DNA of 64,000 nt, taken from Chitinophaga sp. S165. GTDB lineage: Bacteria; Bacteroidota; Bacteroidia; Chitinophagales; Chitinophagaceae. The stretch lies in assembly GCF_003182155.1 (NCBI RefSeq), contig NZ_QGTG01000005.1, positions 372,001-436,000 of the forward strand. Direction: 5' to 3'. This document shows, piece after piece, positions 44,935-53,270 of this stretch (its first letter is position 1; every line of letters begins with the position of its first letter). The notes below the pieces were generated by a model that made no database searches, was not told where the DNA came from, and was given only the letters and a program-made list of their open reading frames with translations. The translations under genes were made by a program, and so were the position numbers.

Positions 44935-45921
44935 ATGAGCGGCATCACTACGGCAGCGTTATTTACAACCTTACAGGAGCAGGATATGGAAGCGGCAGCG
45001 CTGGAGCTGTTCCGTTACCAGTACCAGGAGAACGCCCTTTACCGGGCTTATACCGACGCCCTGCACAGACGTCCTTCCGATGTGCGCTCACTACAGCAGA
45101 TCCCCTTCCTGCCCATCCAGTTCTTCAAAACACATACCGTTACCTGTGGTACCTTCACGCCGGAACTGGTCTTTGAAAGCAGTGGTACGACCCAGACCAT
45201 TAACAGCCGTCACCTCGTAAAGGAAGCCGCTATCTATGAACGGAGTTTCCTGGCCGGATTTGAACGGACATATGGCCCTGTCAGCGACTTCGTGGTACTG
45301 GGGCTATTGCCTTCTTACCTCGAACGCCGGCATTCATCCCTGGTATACATGGTGCAGGATATGGTGAAAAGGAGCGGACATGCTGCCAGCGGGTTCTATC
45401 TCTATGAACATGACAAACTCGCCGACCACCTCCGGGAACTGGAAGCCAGCGGTCAGAAAACGCTGTTAATAGGCGTTACCTTCGGATTACTTGACTTTGC
45501 CGAGCACCATTCCCTGCAACTGGAAAATACGATCGTCATGGAAACAGGAGGTATGAAGGGACGCCGGGAGGAATGGACCCGGCAGCAGGTACATGACTAT
45601 CTCAGGGAGAGACTGGGCTGCAAGCATATCCATGCGGAATACGGAATGACGGAATTACTGTCTCAGGCATACTCCAAAGGAGAAGGATTGTTTACTTCGC
45701 CACCCTGGATGAAGGTGCTCGTAAGAGACGAAAATGACCCTTTTCAGTTGTCGGTATCAAATGCTTCCGGTGTGATCAATGTAGTAGATCTTGCGAATGT
45801 TTATTCCTGTGCATTCATTGCTACGGAAGATATTGGAAGGTTACACAGCGAAGGCAGCTTTGAGGTGCTGGGCCGGCTGGATAATTCGGCGCTGAGAGGG
45901 TGTAGTTTGATGGTGAGTTAG
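44935..45921 (+). CDS. LuxE-like acyl-protein synthetase family protein
   Basis: A 328-residue adenylating-enzyme relative from ATG 44935. LuxE-type segments: IPFLPIQFFKTHTV, VFESSGTTQTINSRH (phosphate-binding SSGTT), GLLPSYLERRHSSLVYMVQ, and YGMTELLSQAYSKGEG near the C-terminus. LuxE activates a fatty acid for reduction in bioluminescence. No luxCD genes are present, so here it probably activates an acid for an unknown product, as seen for this family in Bacteroidota. It is followed by a small-gene pair, 50 bp away, with its own promoter box. Confidence 0.85.
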   Translation: MSGITTAALFTTLQEQDMEAAALELFRYQYQENALYRAYTDALHRRPSDVRSLQQIPFLPIQFFKTHTVTCGTFTPELVFESSGTTQTINSRHLVKEAAIYERSFLAGFERTYGPVSDFVVLGLLPSYLERRHSSLVYMVQDMVKRSGHAASGFYLYEHDKLADHLRELEASGQKTLLIGVTFGLLDFAEHHSLQLENTIVMETGGMKGRREEWTRQQVHDYLRERLGCKHIHAEYGMTELLSQAYSKGEGLFTSPPWMKVLVRDENDPFQLSVSNASGVINVVDLANVYSCAFIATEDIGRLHSEGSFEVLGRLDNSALRGCSLMVS

Positions 45922-45948
45922 GAAAAATAGTTCGCATTGTTTTTATAT

Positions 45949-45956
45949 TAAATTTG
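45949..45956 (+). promoter_or_regulatory. TAnnTTTG -7 box of the toxin-antitoxin-like pair
   Basis: Exact match TAAATTTG, 18 bp before the ATG at 45974. A weak TTG lies ten bases upstream of it. Confidence 0.5.
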
Positions 45957-45973
45957 AATCATAAATAATCGTG

Positions 45974-46231
45974 ATGAGGGGACTAACCGAAACAGAAAAA
46001 AGAGCTCAGATTGCTGTAAAGAAACTAAGAGAAGAAACGCTGGAGAGCGGATCACCTTTTATGATCTACGACAAAAATCTACCTAAGGGTAAATACTATT
46101 TGGAATATCCTGATGGAAGGATGGATATTGTGACTATTTCACGCAAACTGAATGATTATGTAGTTGAAGAGATATTGAAGCCTATACAGGCTGATTTGAT
46201 CAGAAACCAACTTAACGCTCAATTTGTATAG
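45974..46231 (+). CDS. Putative antitoxin upstream of a zeta-like kinase
   Basis: An 85-residue protein from ATG 45974 (MRGLTETEKRAQ). It has a Lys/Glu-rich helical start and the core SPFMIYDKNLPKGKYYLEYPDGRMDIV, then a helix (VVEEILKPIQADLIRNQ). It is not epsilon antitoxin. The last base of its stop is the first base of the GTG start of the next gene (TAGTG, 46229-46233), so the pair is translationally coupled. A partner or antitoxin role for the zeta-toxin-like kinase is an inference from this arrangement; the partner is broken while this gene is intact. Confidence 0.6.
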   Translation: MRGLTETEKRAQIAVKKLREETLESGSPFMIYDKNLPKGKYYLEYPDGRMDIVTISRKLNDYVVEEILKPIQADLIRNQLNAQFV

Positions 46232-46877
46232 TGCCCACTTTATATATTATTGCCGGATCCAATGGCGCCGGTAAATCTTCTACTGGTCCTGGTTTGTTGC
46301 CTGAAGCCGTTATTTCGAAACATCCTCCATTCGACGGTGATAAACTAAAATCTATTAAGCAATTAGAATTTCGTAAGCAAGTGGGTGGTTCCTGGAAAGA
46401 AGCAGGCCGCCTGGCGGATGAGTATGTTTATGAAGAATTTGAGCGGCAGTATAAATATGCAATCCAGCATAGTGAAGACTTTGTTTATGAAGGCCATTTT
46501 ACAGAGGAGAACAGTTGGGAATTAATAAGGACATTTAAGAATAAAGGTTATGTGTATGCTCTTTATGGGATTAGACTCTGTAGAAGTATCCAAAGATAGA
46601 GTCTTTACAAGGGCAAAAAACGGAGGGCATCAGGTACCTGAATATGAAATTGAAAAGAATTTTCTATGGAAATCTCTATAAACTAAATGAGCATTTCAAG
46701 ATATTTGACCAACTAATTATTCTTGATTCCTCAGAACGAATTGGTAAACAGATCGTAGAATGTGTAAATGGGGTAATAATACCGAATATTAATGAAAATG
46801 AACTGCCAAATTGGTTTGTAAGTTATCTGCCAAGCCTGTATAAAAAAGGCCATCCCTGGATTTTATCAGACCGCTAA
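46231..46877 (+). pseudogene. Zeta-toxin-like P-loop kinase with two frameshifts
   Basis: Starts at GTG 46231 with PTLYIIAGSNGAGKSST (Walker A, residues 9-16) and GDKLKSIKQLEFRK, and the expected EYVYEEFERQ. Reading frame is lost near 46555 (Y V Y then a TATG where TATATG would keep frame, consistent with loss of two bases). The product continues in a second frame as MGLDSVEVSKDRVFTRAKN, stops being in frame near 46655 (extra T in AATTTTC), and resumes in the third frame as FYGNLYKLNEHFKIFDQ to a stop at 46877. Sequencing error at the T-run is possible for the second break only. Confidence 0.75.
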
Positions 46878-47573
46878 CATCCTCGCTTTCTCCAACAAAT
46901 CCTCCATCTTTTCCGGGTGTCCGCTCATCTTCATCAGCTCTTCCATGTACGGAAAGCTGTTGTGGTCCATACCAAACTTCTTCATCAGATAAGAGTCCAA
47001 CGCTTCAATGTACTGCGGCTGTTCGAGAAAGCTCCGCAGGAAATACAGAAAATGCTGCCGTTCTGTTTCAATCAGTAATGTTAAGGCTATCTTCTCCTTT
47101 AACGGATTTTGAGCTTGTTGCTTAAAAAGTTGTAAAGCGCTGTGAAATTGTCTTTCTGAAAGTTGTTCGTGATACACAGGGAGGAAATCGAGGCAGAAAT
47201 ACTCCACAGCAAAATCATCCATTATACCAGCACTGATCTGATCTTCTTCAATGGTGTACCAGGTAGCCCAGTCCAGCAGTTCCTGCACAGTGATCTCTTC
47301 CTGGAGCAAGGCTTCAAGATGGTGAACAAGCCCTTTACGTGTAGGAACTGTACCGGAAGTATGTTGAATACTATCTACAATGTCCGCATAAAAAGCGTCA
47401 TTCATATTATGTGCAGCGGCAGTAAGAAGCTGGCTGACTTCATTATGGACAGAAGATGGAAGCAGGTCTGCAGTTTCTGCAAGTATTTCAGGCTTTGTTT
47501 TATTACCCTGAAGATAAGCTTTGATCAGGGAGATGAAATGGGTTGACGTGATATAAGGCAACTTGTCCTTCAT
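46866..47573 (-). CDS. Hypothetical all-helical protein
   Basis: A 235-residue soluble protein, mostly helical by composition, with many acidic and Leu residues. Segments such as VQELLDWATWYTIEEDQISA and EQLSERQFHSALQLFKQQAQ suggest a helical repeat or four-helix bundle. No family recognised. It is convergent with the pseudogene and overlaps its last 12 bases. Confidence 0.65.
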   Translation of the reverse strand: MKDKLPYITSTHFISLIKAYLQGNKTKPEILAETADLLPSSVHNEVSQLLTAAAHNMNDAFYADIVDSIQHTSGTVPTRKGLVHHLEALLQEEITVQELLDWATWYTIEEDQISAGIMDDFAVEYFCLDFLPVYHEQLSERQFHSALQLFKQQAQNPLKEKIALTLLIETERQHFLYFLRSFLEQPQYIEALDSYLMKKFGMDHNSFPYMEELMKMSGHPEKMEDLLEKARMLAV

Positions 47574-47846
47574 ACTTACAGGTTTTTTCTTTGACTAACT
47601 CATTACAGCACTTATAGGGCTGTATCAGGCATAGGTGGTGTAAACGATCTGTTTACTACAATTTAACACTAAAATCCCGGAAAAATAGTTAAACAGACGG
47701 AAATGATCAATCTGGTGTCAAATTTTAAGAGATTATTCACATATGGAAATGTCTGAGTACTATTCACGTGCCTGCTTCTGCTGGCATGGTTTTGGGCTGA
47801 TAATGATGTGAGTATGTTATTTTAATCACCCTAAAAATACAGCGTT

Positions 47847-48044
47847 ATGGCAGTCAGAGACAGGTCGATCGGTAGTACCGGTCTGGAACAGGGAGGTCCT
47901 AATCTCGGGAATGATTACAGTCGCGATATTACACGCGAAAAAACCGCTGATGATACTATTAAAGTGATCTTACCTAAAGATAAAAGACACCCTAAGAAAG
48001 AGAAAGATAATAACAAGCGCGAACCAAAAAGGCGCAACAGTTAA
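47847..48044 (+). CDS. Small basic protein
   Basis: A 65-residue protein: polar start (MAVRDRSIGSTGLEQGGPNL), then a strongly basic C-terminal half (PKDKRHPKKEKDNNKREPKRRNS). It has no signal or membrane helix. Such tails are seen in nucleic-acid-binding or disordered proteins, but no family is recognised. It is followed closely by the structured region and terminator at 48048-48159. Confidence 0.45.
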   Translation: MAVRDRSIGSTGLEQGGPNLGNDYSRDITREKTADDTIKVILPKDKRHPKKEKDNNKREPKRRNS

Positions 48045-48047
48045 GAT

Positions 48048-48123
48048 CAGATGACAATGGGTTAAACTATGATTTGCTTGTTCCATAAAAGAGTAGTTTA
48101 GACATGTACGAACAAGTCATCTG
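48048..48123. other. Possible pseudoknotted structure ahead of a terminator
   Basis: Three perfect stems: outer CAGATGAC (48048-48055) with GTCATCTG (48116-48123); TAAACTA (48063-48069) with TAGTTTA (48094-48100); CTTGTTC (48077-48083) with GAACAAG (48110-48116). The last two cross each other (A-B-A'-B'), an H-type pseudoknot inside the outer stem. Could be a small RNA or 3' UTR of the small gene. Stem lengths are modest, so covariation in relatives is needed. The remaining gap to 48443 holds an AT-rich promoter-like stretch only. Confidence 0.35.
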
Positions 48124-48128
48124 TACAC

Positions 48129-48159
48129 AATAAAGGCATAGATTTTCTATGCCTTTATT
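48129..48159 (+). terminator. Rho-independent terminator
   Basis: Perfect 13-bp stem AATAAAGGCATAG (48129-48141), loop ATTTT, CTATGCCTTTATT (48147-48159). It ends the transcript of the small basic protein or the structured region before it. Confidence 0.75.
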
Positions 48160-48443
48160 CTTGCAGCAGAGTGCGCTACTATATTGAGTATTAATTTACT
48201 AAATGTAATAAAAATCTCTAGATAGCGTTATATTAATGAAAAACATATTGTATCTTTATTCGACTGGAAATGCAATAAGCAAGCATAAAGCAATTTAATC
48301 AACGGGGGAATTCCCGATGTCCTCCTCACCATACCTGTGAATTAAATCAGACACAATGTTTATCTGTAACCAGAATCCATTTGCATGTTGATCGCAAAAA
48401 ACAAATGAATGATTTATTGACCGATTGACCTAACTGATTTCCT

Positions 48444-50048
48444 ATGATTAAAACCATCCAGGCCGTCCACATACGGCTAATGGGAAAACCATGTTGTTAT
48501 CTCACATATGCTGCTATGAGGATATGTGTATTATTACTGCTTTTGCTGTTCTGTTGTTTTGTGAATAATAAGGCATTTGCGCAGCATGTTACTTTACGGA
48601 ATTCTTCACTTGAAGGTAAACCTGGAATAAAGGTTGCTCCGCCGGAATGGCGTGTAGCAGTCAATACACCTGATATATTGCCGGGCGTTTACGGTTTCCG
48701 CAAAACAGCCAAAGCAGGGAAGACATATGTAGGTTTACAGGCAGGACACAATTACACCGAAGGCATAGAGCAGGAACTGGCTACACCACTACAGAAAGGA
48801 CTGATATATACACTCTCTTTAGATCTTGCCTTCAGCCGCATTTATAGTCATGAACATTGTTATGGCAACCTGGCTATTTTCGGAGGCGACACACCAGGCG
48901 ATACGTCTGAGTTGTTGTGGATGTCCGGCAGTTTTACAGACACCACATGGCACAGGTGGACAGCCGAATTCAAACCACGCGCTGCACATAAGTTCATTTC
49001 TTTTTATGCCTATTCGGAAGACAAGTGTAATCTCGGCGTTGGAGTAGTGGTGTTCATGGATAATCTTTCAATGATCAAACAGATCATGAAAACAGAACTG
49101 ACAGCCACGGCGTCATGTAATAATATAGAGACAGGCAGTGTAAGCGTAAAGGTTATAGGAGGAGCGCCTCCTTATACTTATCAGTGGACGCCTGGTAATT
49201 ACAGAACGCCGGAAGTCTCTAATCTGCCCGGCGGACTTTATGAAGTGCTGGTCACTTCTGCTGATGGTGTTACGTCAAAAGGGTCTATTACTGTAGGAGA
49301 GTCTGACCTGACAACCAGTACCAATGTAACAATATCTGATTGTGCCGGTGATAATAAAAGTGCAATAGCATTAAACATTACGGGAGGTCTGCCACCATAT
49401 GATCTGTCAGTGAATGGTATTGAAAAAGAAGGGCAGGAGTTCAAAGATCTGACGCCTGGTAATTATGTATTTATTGTAAAGGATAAACAGGTATGTGCTG
49501 ATACAGCCAATGTGTTGATACAGGAGCCTGCGCCGCTGCTTGTTAAAGAAGTGAAAATAGAGCCCTGCAGCTGTAGCGAGGTAAGTGACGGCAGTATCAG
49601 ATGGGTTGTAGAGGGAGGCACGCCGCCTTATAAGTACCGGATGGATGGCGATATGTGGCAGCCGGATAGTTTGCATCGTAATCTGAAAACAGGTAATTAC
49701 CATTTCGAAATAGAAGATGCCAATGGATGTGGTGAAAAAGGGATGGCAGTTGTAACTTCTCCATGGCAGAACTGCCTTGTGGTAATGCCATCTGCATTTA
49801 GTCCCAACGGTGATGGTAACAATGATCTTTTTCGTCCTAAAGTATATGATGCAGTGACCAATTATCAGTTAAGGGTATTTAACAGATGGGGAAGCCTTGT
49901 TTTCCAGACAAATGATCCGAAGATAGGATGGGATGGTTACATGAAAGGGATGCCGCAATCATCTCAGGCATTTATATACGTATGTTCTTTCAACACCAGT
50001 GGTAATGAGCCGAAAGAGTACAGGGGAACGGTGATGCTGGTGAAGTAA
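48444..50048 (+). CDS. T9SS-sorted (type B CTD) SprB-repeat surface protein
   Basis: A 534-residue protein. Signal peptide (ICVLLLLLLFCCFVNNKAFAQ, with an unusually long polar lead of 24 residues before it) is followed by a jelly-roll-like domain, then SprB-type repeats (GAPPYTYQWTPGNYRTPEVSNLPGG; GGLPPYDLSVNG; GGTPPYKYRMDG), and the gliding-motility-type C-terminal sorting domain (MPSAFSPNGDGNNDLFRP...FNRWGSLVFQ...GTVMLVK). The domain directs secretion by the type IX system; SprB repeats suggest surface adhesion. It ends four bases before the convergent regulator gene. Confidence 0.9.
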   Translation: MIKTIQAVHIRLMGKPCCYLTYAAMRICVLLLLLLFCCFVNNKAFAQHVTLRNSSLEGKPGIKVAPPEWRVAVNTPDILPGVYGFRKTAKAGKTYVGLQAGHNYTEGIEQELATPLQKGLIYTLSLDLAFSRIYSHEHCYGNLAIFGGDTPGDTSELLWMSGSFTDTTWHRWTAEFKPRAAHKFISFYAYSEDKCNLGVGVVVFMDNLSMIKQIMKTELTATASCNNIETGSVSVKVIGGAPPYTYQWTPGNYRTPEVSNLPGGLYEVLVTSADGVTSKGSITVGESDLTTSTNVTISDCAGDNKSAIALNITGGLPPYDLSVNGIEKEGQEFKDLTPGNYVFIVKDKQVCADTANVLIQEPAPLLVKEVKIEPCSCSEVSDGSIRWVVEGGTPPYKYRMDGDMWQPDSLHRNLKTGNYHFEIEDANGCGEKGMAVVTSPWQNCLVVMPSAFSPNGDGNNDLFRPKVYDAVTNYQLRVFNRWGSLVFQTNDPKIGWDGYMKGMPQSSQAFIYVCSFNTSGNEPKEYRGTVMLVK

Positions 50049-50052
50049 TTGT

Positions 50053-50424
50053 TTAATGTTTTGCAAGCGCTTTTTTGATCTGTTCATGCAGATGCGCAAA
50101 CACGAATGGTTTAACAAGATACCCTGTCGCACCTTTCTGCAAGGCATCTTTTATTTCATTGTCTTCTTTTTTTGCACTGGTAATGAGTACGGGAATTTTA
50201 CAGAGCTGTGGATGTTCACGGAATCTGTCCAGTAGTTCATAACCATTGATGGCGGGCATATAGATATCGCTGATCACAAGATCGGGCAGATGTTGGATAG
50301 CCATTGATAGTCCTTCTTCTCCATTCCTGGCGGTGATCACTGAGTAGTCATGCAGTTCGAGCAGGCTTTTAAGTGTCTCCAAAAGGCCTGTTTTGTCTTC
50401 AATCAAAAGAATTCTGGCGTTCAT
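50053..50424 (-). CDS. CheY-like single-domain response regulator
   Basis: A 123-residue receiver domain only: acidic pair Glu9-Asp10 in LLIEDK, phospho-acceptor Asp53 in ISDIYMPAIN, switch residues in VLITSAKKE and Lys in GYLVKPF. It lacks an output domain, so it likely passes a phosphoryl group to another protein or acts by protein contact. It follows the orphan histidine kinase by 23 bp on the same strand. Confidence 0.9.
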   Translation of the reverse strand: MNARILLIEDKTGLLETLKSLLELHDYSVITARNGEEGLSMAIQHLPDLVISDIYMPAINGYELLDRFREHPQLCKIPVLITSAKKEDNEIKDALQKGATGYLVKPFVFAHLHEQIKKALAKH

Positions 50425-50447
50425 GCTTATGTTTTACTGGCGGGGTA

Positions 50448-51164
50448 TCATGGATACCTGAAGACCAGTGTAAAAACCGTGCCTTTTTCCGGTTCGCTGG
50501 TTACGGAAATATCTCCGTCGTTTGCTGTTACAAAAGTTTTCACAATAGTAAGACCTAATCCTGTACCGGCAATACCATTTGTATTACTTCCTCTGTAATA
50601 GGGTTGAAATAAATGAGGCAGGTCATCGGCGGGTATGCCAATACCATCATCAGTAATGGTAATAACGAGTGAGTCGTTACCGTAGTTCAGGTGAACACTG
50701 GGGGCCTGCTGACGGGAATATTTAAAAGCATTACCGACCAGATTTGTCAATATCCTGGTGATCTGGCTGGGACTCGCAAATATTGAACGGGGCGTACCTG
50801 AAATATTGATCTCAAAAGTGTCCCCATCATCCGTAAGGAAATGAAACTGTTCTTTTAAAGGAAGAAGGTGTTCTTCGACATGAAGTAGTTCTTTCCTGGT
50901 TTCAATACTGCCGGAGAGGATGTTATTGATAGTCAGCATTTCGTCCAGCATATTGTTCAGGGAAAAGATCTCTGAAGTGATCTGCGACAGATGTTTTTCA
51001 TAGAATGGTGTCATATGGTGGTCTGCCAGCAGCTTAGTGGAAAGCAGATCTACGATAGATGTAATGGTGGTTAGCGGTGTCTTAAATTCATGAGCAGTGA
51101 TTGCCAACACGTTACTGGCATTGCTCAGTAATGTGTTACTCTCTGAAATATGAGTGGAGTTCAT
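50448..51164 (-). CDS. Soluble histidine kinase without sensor domain
   Basis: A 238-residue kinase from ATG 51164 (MNSTHISES). It begins almost at the HisKA phospho-His (AHEFKTPLTTI, His25), then the N-box NLVGNAFKYS, G1 DDGIGIP, and G2 GTGLGLTIV with the following VTSEPEKGTVFTLVF. No transmembrane helix or PAS/GAF domain is present, so it must receive its signal from a partner. The CheY-like gene downstream is its probable target. The gap of 416 bp to the divergent LuxR regulator holds the promoters. Confidence 0.85.
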   Translation of the reverse strand: MNSTHISESNTLLSNASNVLAITAHEFKTPLTTITSIVDLLSTKLLADHHMTPFYEKHLSQITSEIFSLNNMLDEMLTINNILSGSIETRKELLHVEEHLLPLKEQFHFLTDDGDTFEINISGTPRSIFASPSQITRILTNLVGNAFKYSRQQAPSVHLNYGNDSLVITITDDGIGIPADDLPHLFQPYYRGSNTNGIAGTGLGLTIVKTFVTANDGDISVTSEPEKGTVFTLVFRYP

Positions 51165-51580
51165 TGTTCTAACTTTTAATGATTGGACGGTATATTTCTC
51201 CCCGATATCTGGTACACAACATGTGGAGAATTCCCAGAGTGCTGACCGGATGTTGCCGTTCCAATTAAAAAGCAAAATACTTAATAAAGGAATAATTATC
51301 TAGTGAGTATTTAATTTAAAAATGAATTTCTATCTTCGTGGTGACTCTTATTGTGAATATTTGAGAAAAGTTAACCGAAATATCATATATAAATTAGCAT
51401 AATAGGATACTTAACAGTGTAAACCAACAAACCTTCATCTTTATTGTTCTCATATTCAGCGAGTTGCAAAATTGCCGTATAAATTCTCGTTTTTGGAACT
51501 ATTTTTGCACAATCAAGTACTTTTTATATGCCATATTTTTTTATTGAACCAATTATGAACCTTGCTAACTTTTTACCCCT
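51165..51580. other. Divergent 416-bp AT-rich regulatory region
   Basis: Between the kinase operon and the LuxR-type regulator. Apart from the box at 51501-51508 it shows no hairpin or small gene. The region 51290-51430 is very AT-rich. Confidence 0.4.
51501..51508 (+). promoter_or_regulatory. TAnnTTTG -7 box of the LuxR-type regulator
   Basis: TATTTTTG about 73 bp before the start at 51581. TTG motifs lie upstream near 51474. Confidence 0.45.
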
Positions 51581-52285
51581 ATGATCAATATTGGAATTAT
51601 AGAAGATAATTATTTCCAGTTGAACAATTACAAGGAGTTTCTAGAGGATTTTCAAGAGTGTAAGGTCGTATTTGCTTGTAAGTCAATGGAGGAATTCAGA
51701 GCCCTTCCATTTAAAGAGACTGAAGTAAACGTGATATTACTGGACATTTCACTACCGGGGGAATCAGGCATACAGGGTATGCAGGAATTGAAGAAGGTTT
51801 ACCCCGAGGCTAAACTAATTGTTCTGTCGGGACATGACGGAAAACATTATGTAATTGAATCGATCCGTCAGGGAGCGAATGGTTATATTATTAAGACCAG
51901 CCGTTTAATGGAGATCTATCATTCAATTATGGACGCTGTTAGTGAAGGAGGCACGCTATCTCCCAAAGCGGCTCATTTACTTATTAATTACATCGCCAAG
52001 GACCCCCTTGAAGATATCCGGCACAAGCTTACTAAAAGAGAGTATGAGTTGCTTGCTTTGTTAAAAGAAGGTTACTCATATAAGGAGATGGCGGAGAAGC
52101 TTTTTGTAACTGTTTTCACGGTAAACCAACACCTGAAGAAGATTTATCAAAAACTTAATGTTGCCACAAAATCAGAACTAATTTCAAAAATCTGGTCAAA
52201 TAGTTTGTATTCTTTCTTTTTAATTACGAATTCTTGGATTTTTTTTCAGATGCTTTCGTTTAAAGATATGAGTCGATTTTTGTGA
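51581..52285 (+). CDS. NarL/LuxR-type response regulator, hydrophobic C-tail
   Basis: A 234-residue regulator. Receiver domain: Glu8-Asp9 in GIIEDN, phospho-acceptor Asp55 in ILLDISLPG, Lys in GYIIKTS. A LuxR helix-turn-helix (LTKREYELLALLKEGYSYKEMA...KIYQKLNVATKSELISKI) follows. The usual end comes at SKIW, but here 26 more residues form a hydrophobic tail (SLYSFFLITNSWIFFQMLSF). It is divergent from the kinase operon and lies directly upstream of the exopolysaccharide cluster, so may regulate it (inference). Confidence 0.88.
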   Translation: MINIGIIEDNYFQLNNYKEFLEDFQECKVVFACKSMEEFRALPFKETEVNVILLDISLPGESGIQGMQELKKVYPEAKLIVLSGHDGKHYVIESIRQGANGYIIKTSRLMEIYHSIMDAVSEGGTLSPKAAHLLINYIAKDPLEDIRHKLTKREYELLALLKEGYSYKEMAEKLFVTVFTVNQHLKKIYQKLNVATKSELISKIWSNSLYSFFLITNSWIFFQMLSFKDMSRFL

Positions 52286-52371
52286 AAGATGATACTCTAA
52301 TTAGTAGGCACGTTTGTGTTATGCAGGCGTTTTTTACTGTAACGAGTAGTGTGCCGACGACGGCTATAAAC

Positions 52372-52379
52372 TAGCTTTG
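52372..52379 (+). promoter_or_regulatory. TAnnTTTG -7 box of the exopolysaccharide cluster
   Basis: TAGCTTTG, within CTAGCTTTGTACT, the same 13-mer as ahead of ubiX (37.25 kb). It lies 57 bp before the Wza-like gene start. Predicted leader about 43 bases. Confidence 0.55.
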
Positions 52380-52428
52380 TACTACGGAAAGCGCGGAAGA
52401 AAAACCTTTAAATATTCAAAACGGTAAG

Positions 52429-53223
52429 ATGATTCTAAAGAAGGATTATTTACGTTATATCTTTGTTGTTCCGGTCCTTATCTGCTGTTTCTTTACATCT
52501 TGTGTCAGTACACAGAAATCAGTTTATTTCAACAATATATCTGATACTGTTATTGCGCCCGTGCAAGGAAATTTCGAGCCGGTAATTCACAAAAATGACG
52601 TATTACAAATTATTGTGAGTAGCATGAACCCCGAGGATGCTGTTGTATTTAACACCCCAAGTGTTGCATCCACCGGAGCTGCTGGAGGAGGTCCCCAGGC
52701 AACAGGTTATTTAGTTAGTGAACAGGGATTTATTGAGTATCCGGTGCTTGGACAAGTAAAAGCTGCCGGACTGACAAAAGAGCAACTTACCGTATATCTG
52801 CGTGAAGAGTTGAACAACAGGAAACTGATGAGGGATCCGGTGGTGAGTGTACGCTTCCTGAACTACCGGGTAACGGTACTCGGTGAAGTGAGCAGGCCCG
52901 GTGTTGTTAACATCAATAACGAAAGGATGTCGATAATGGAGGCTTTGGGTGCGGCTGGCGATATTACTATCAATGGTAAAAAAGAGAATGTACTGTTAAT
53001 TAGAGAAATAGATGGGCAGAAGGTTGTTAAACGCCTCAATCTGAATAACAATGATGTCTTATCATCCCCTTACTATTATGTACAGTCTAACGACGTTGTA
53101 TATGTCGAACCAACTAAGGCAAGAGTAGCTAATGCGAGTGGCAACCGCCAGACAATAGCAATTATCCTGAGCAGTATTTCACTGTTCGTGATTGTACTGG
53201 ACAAGTTGATATTGAACAACTAA
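52429..53223 (+). CDS. wza: Polysaccharide export lipoprotein, Wza/BexD type
   Basis: A 264-residue outer-membrane exporter. Lipobox FFTSC (Cys25) then the polysaccharide-export domain IHKNDVLQIIVSSMNPED and SEQGFIEYPVLGQVKAAGLTKEQL, a SLBB domain (VTVLGEVSRPGVVNINNERMSIMEAL) and a C-terminal helix (AIILSSISLFVIVLDKLIL), typical of Bacteroidota homologues. It forms the export channel for the polymer assembled by the following genes. The tyrosine kinase follows after 47 bp. Confidence 0.93.
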   Translation: MILKKDYLRYIFVVPVLICCFFTSCVSTQKSVYFNNISDTVIAPVQGNFEPVIHKNDVLQIIVSSMNPEDAVVFNTPSVASTGAAGGGPQATGYLVSEQGFIEYPVLGQVKAAGLTKEQLTVYLREELNNRKLMRDPVVSVRFLNYRVTVLGEVSRPGVVNINNERMSIMEALGAAGDITINGKKENVLLIREIDGQKVVKRLNLNNNDVLSSPYYYVQSNDVVYVEPTKARVANASGNRQTIAIILSSISLFVIVLDKLILNN

Positions 53224-53270
53224 GCTGATGTTATTCCAATAATTCATCCTACAAATTTGTGTTGAGAGCC

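Noticed and set aside
46231..46877. Programmed ribosomal frameshifting in the zeta-like gene
   Set aside because: Two separate shifts are needed, no slippery heptamer or downstream structure was seen, and an indel at each site explains the frame simply.
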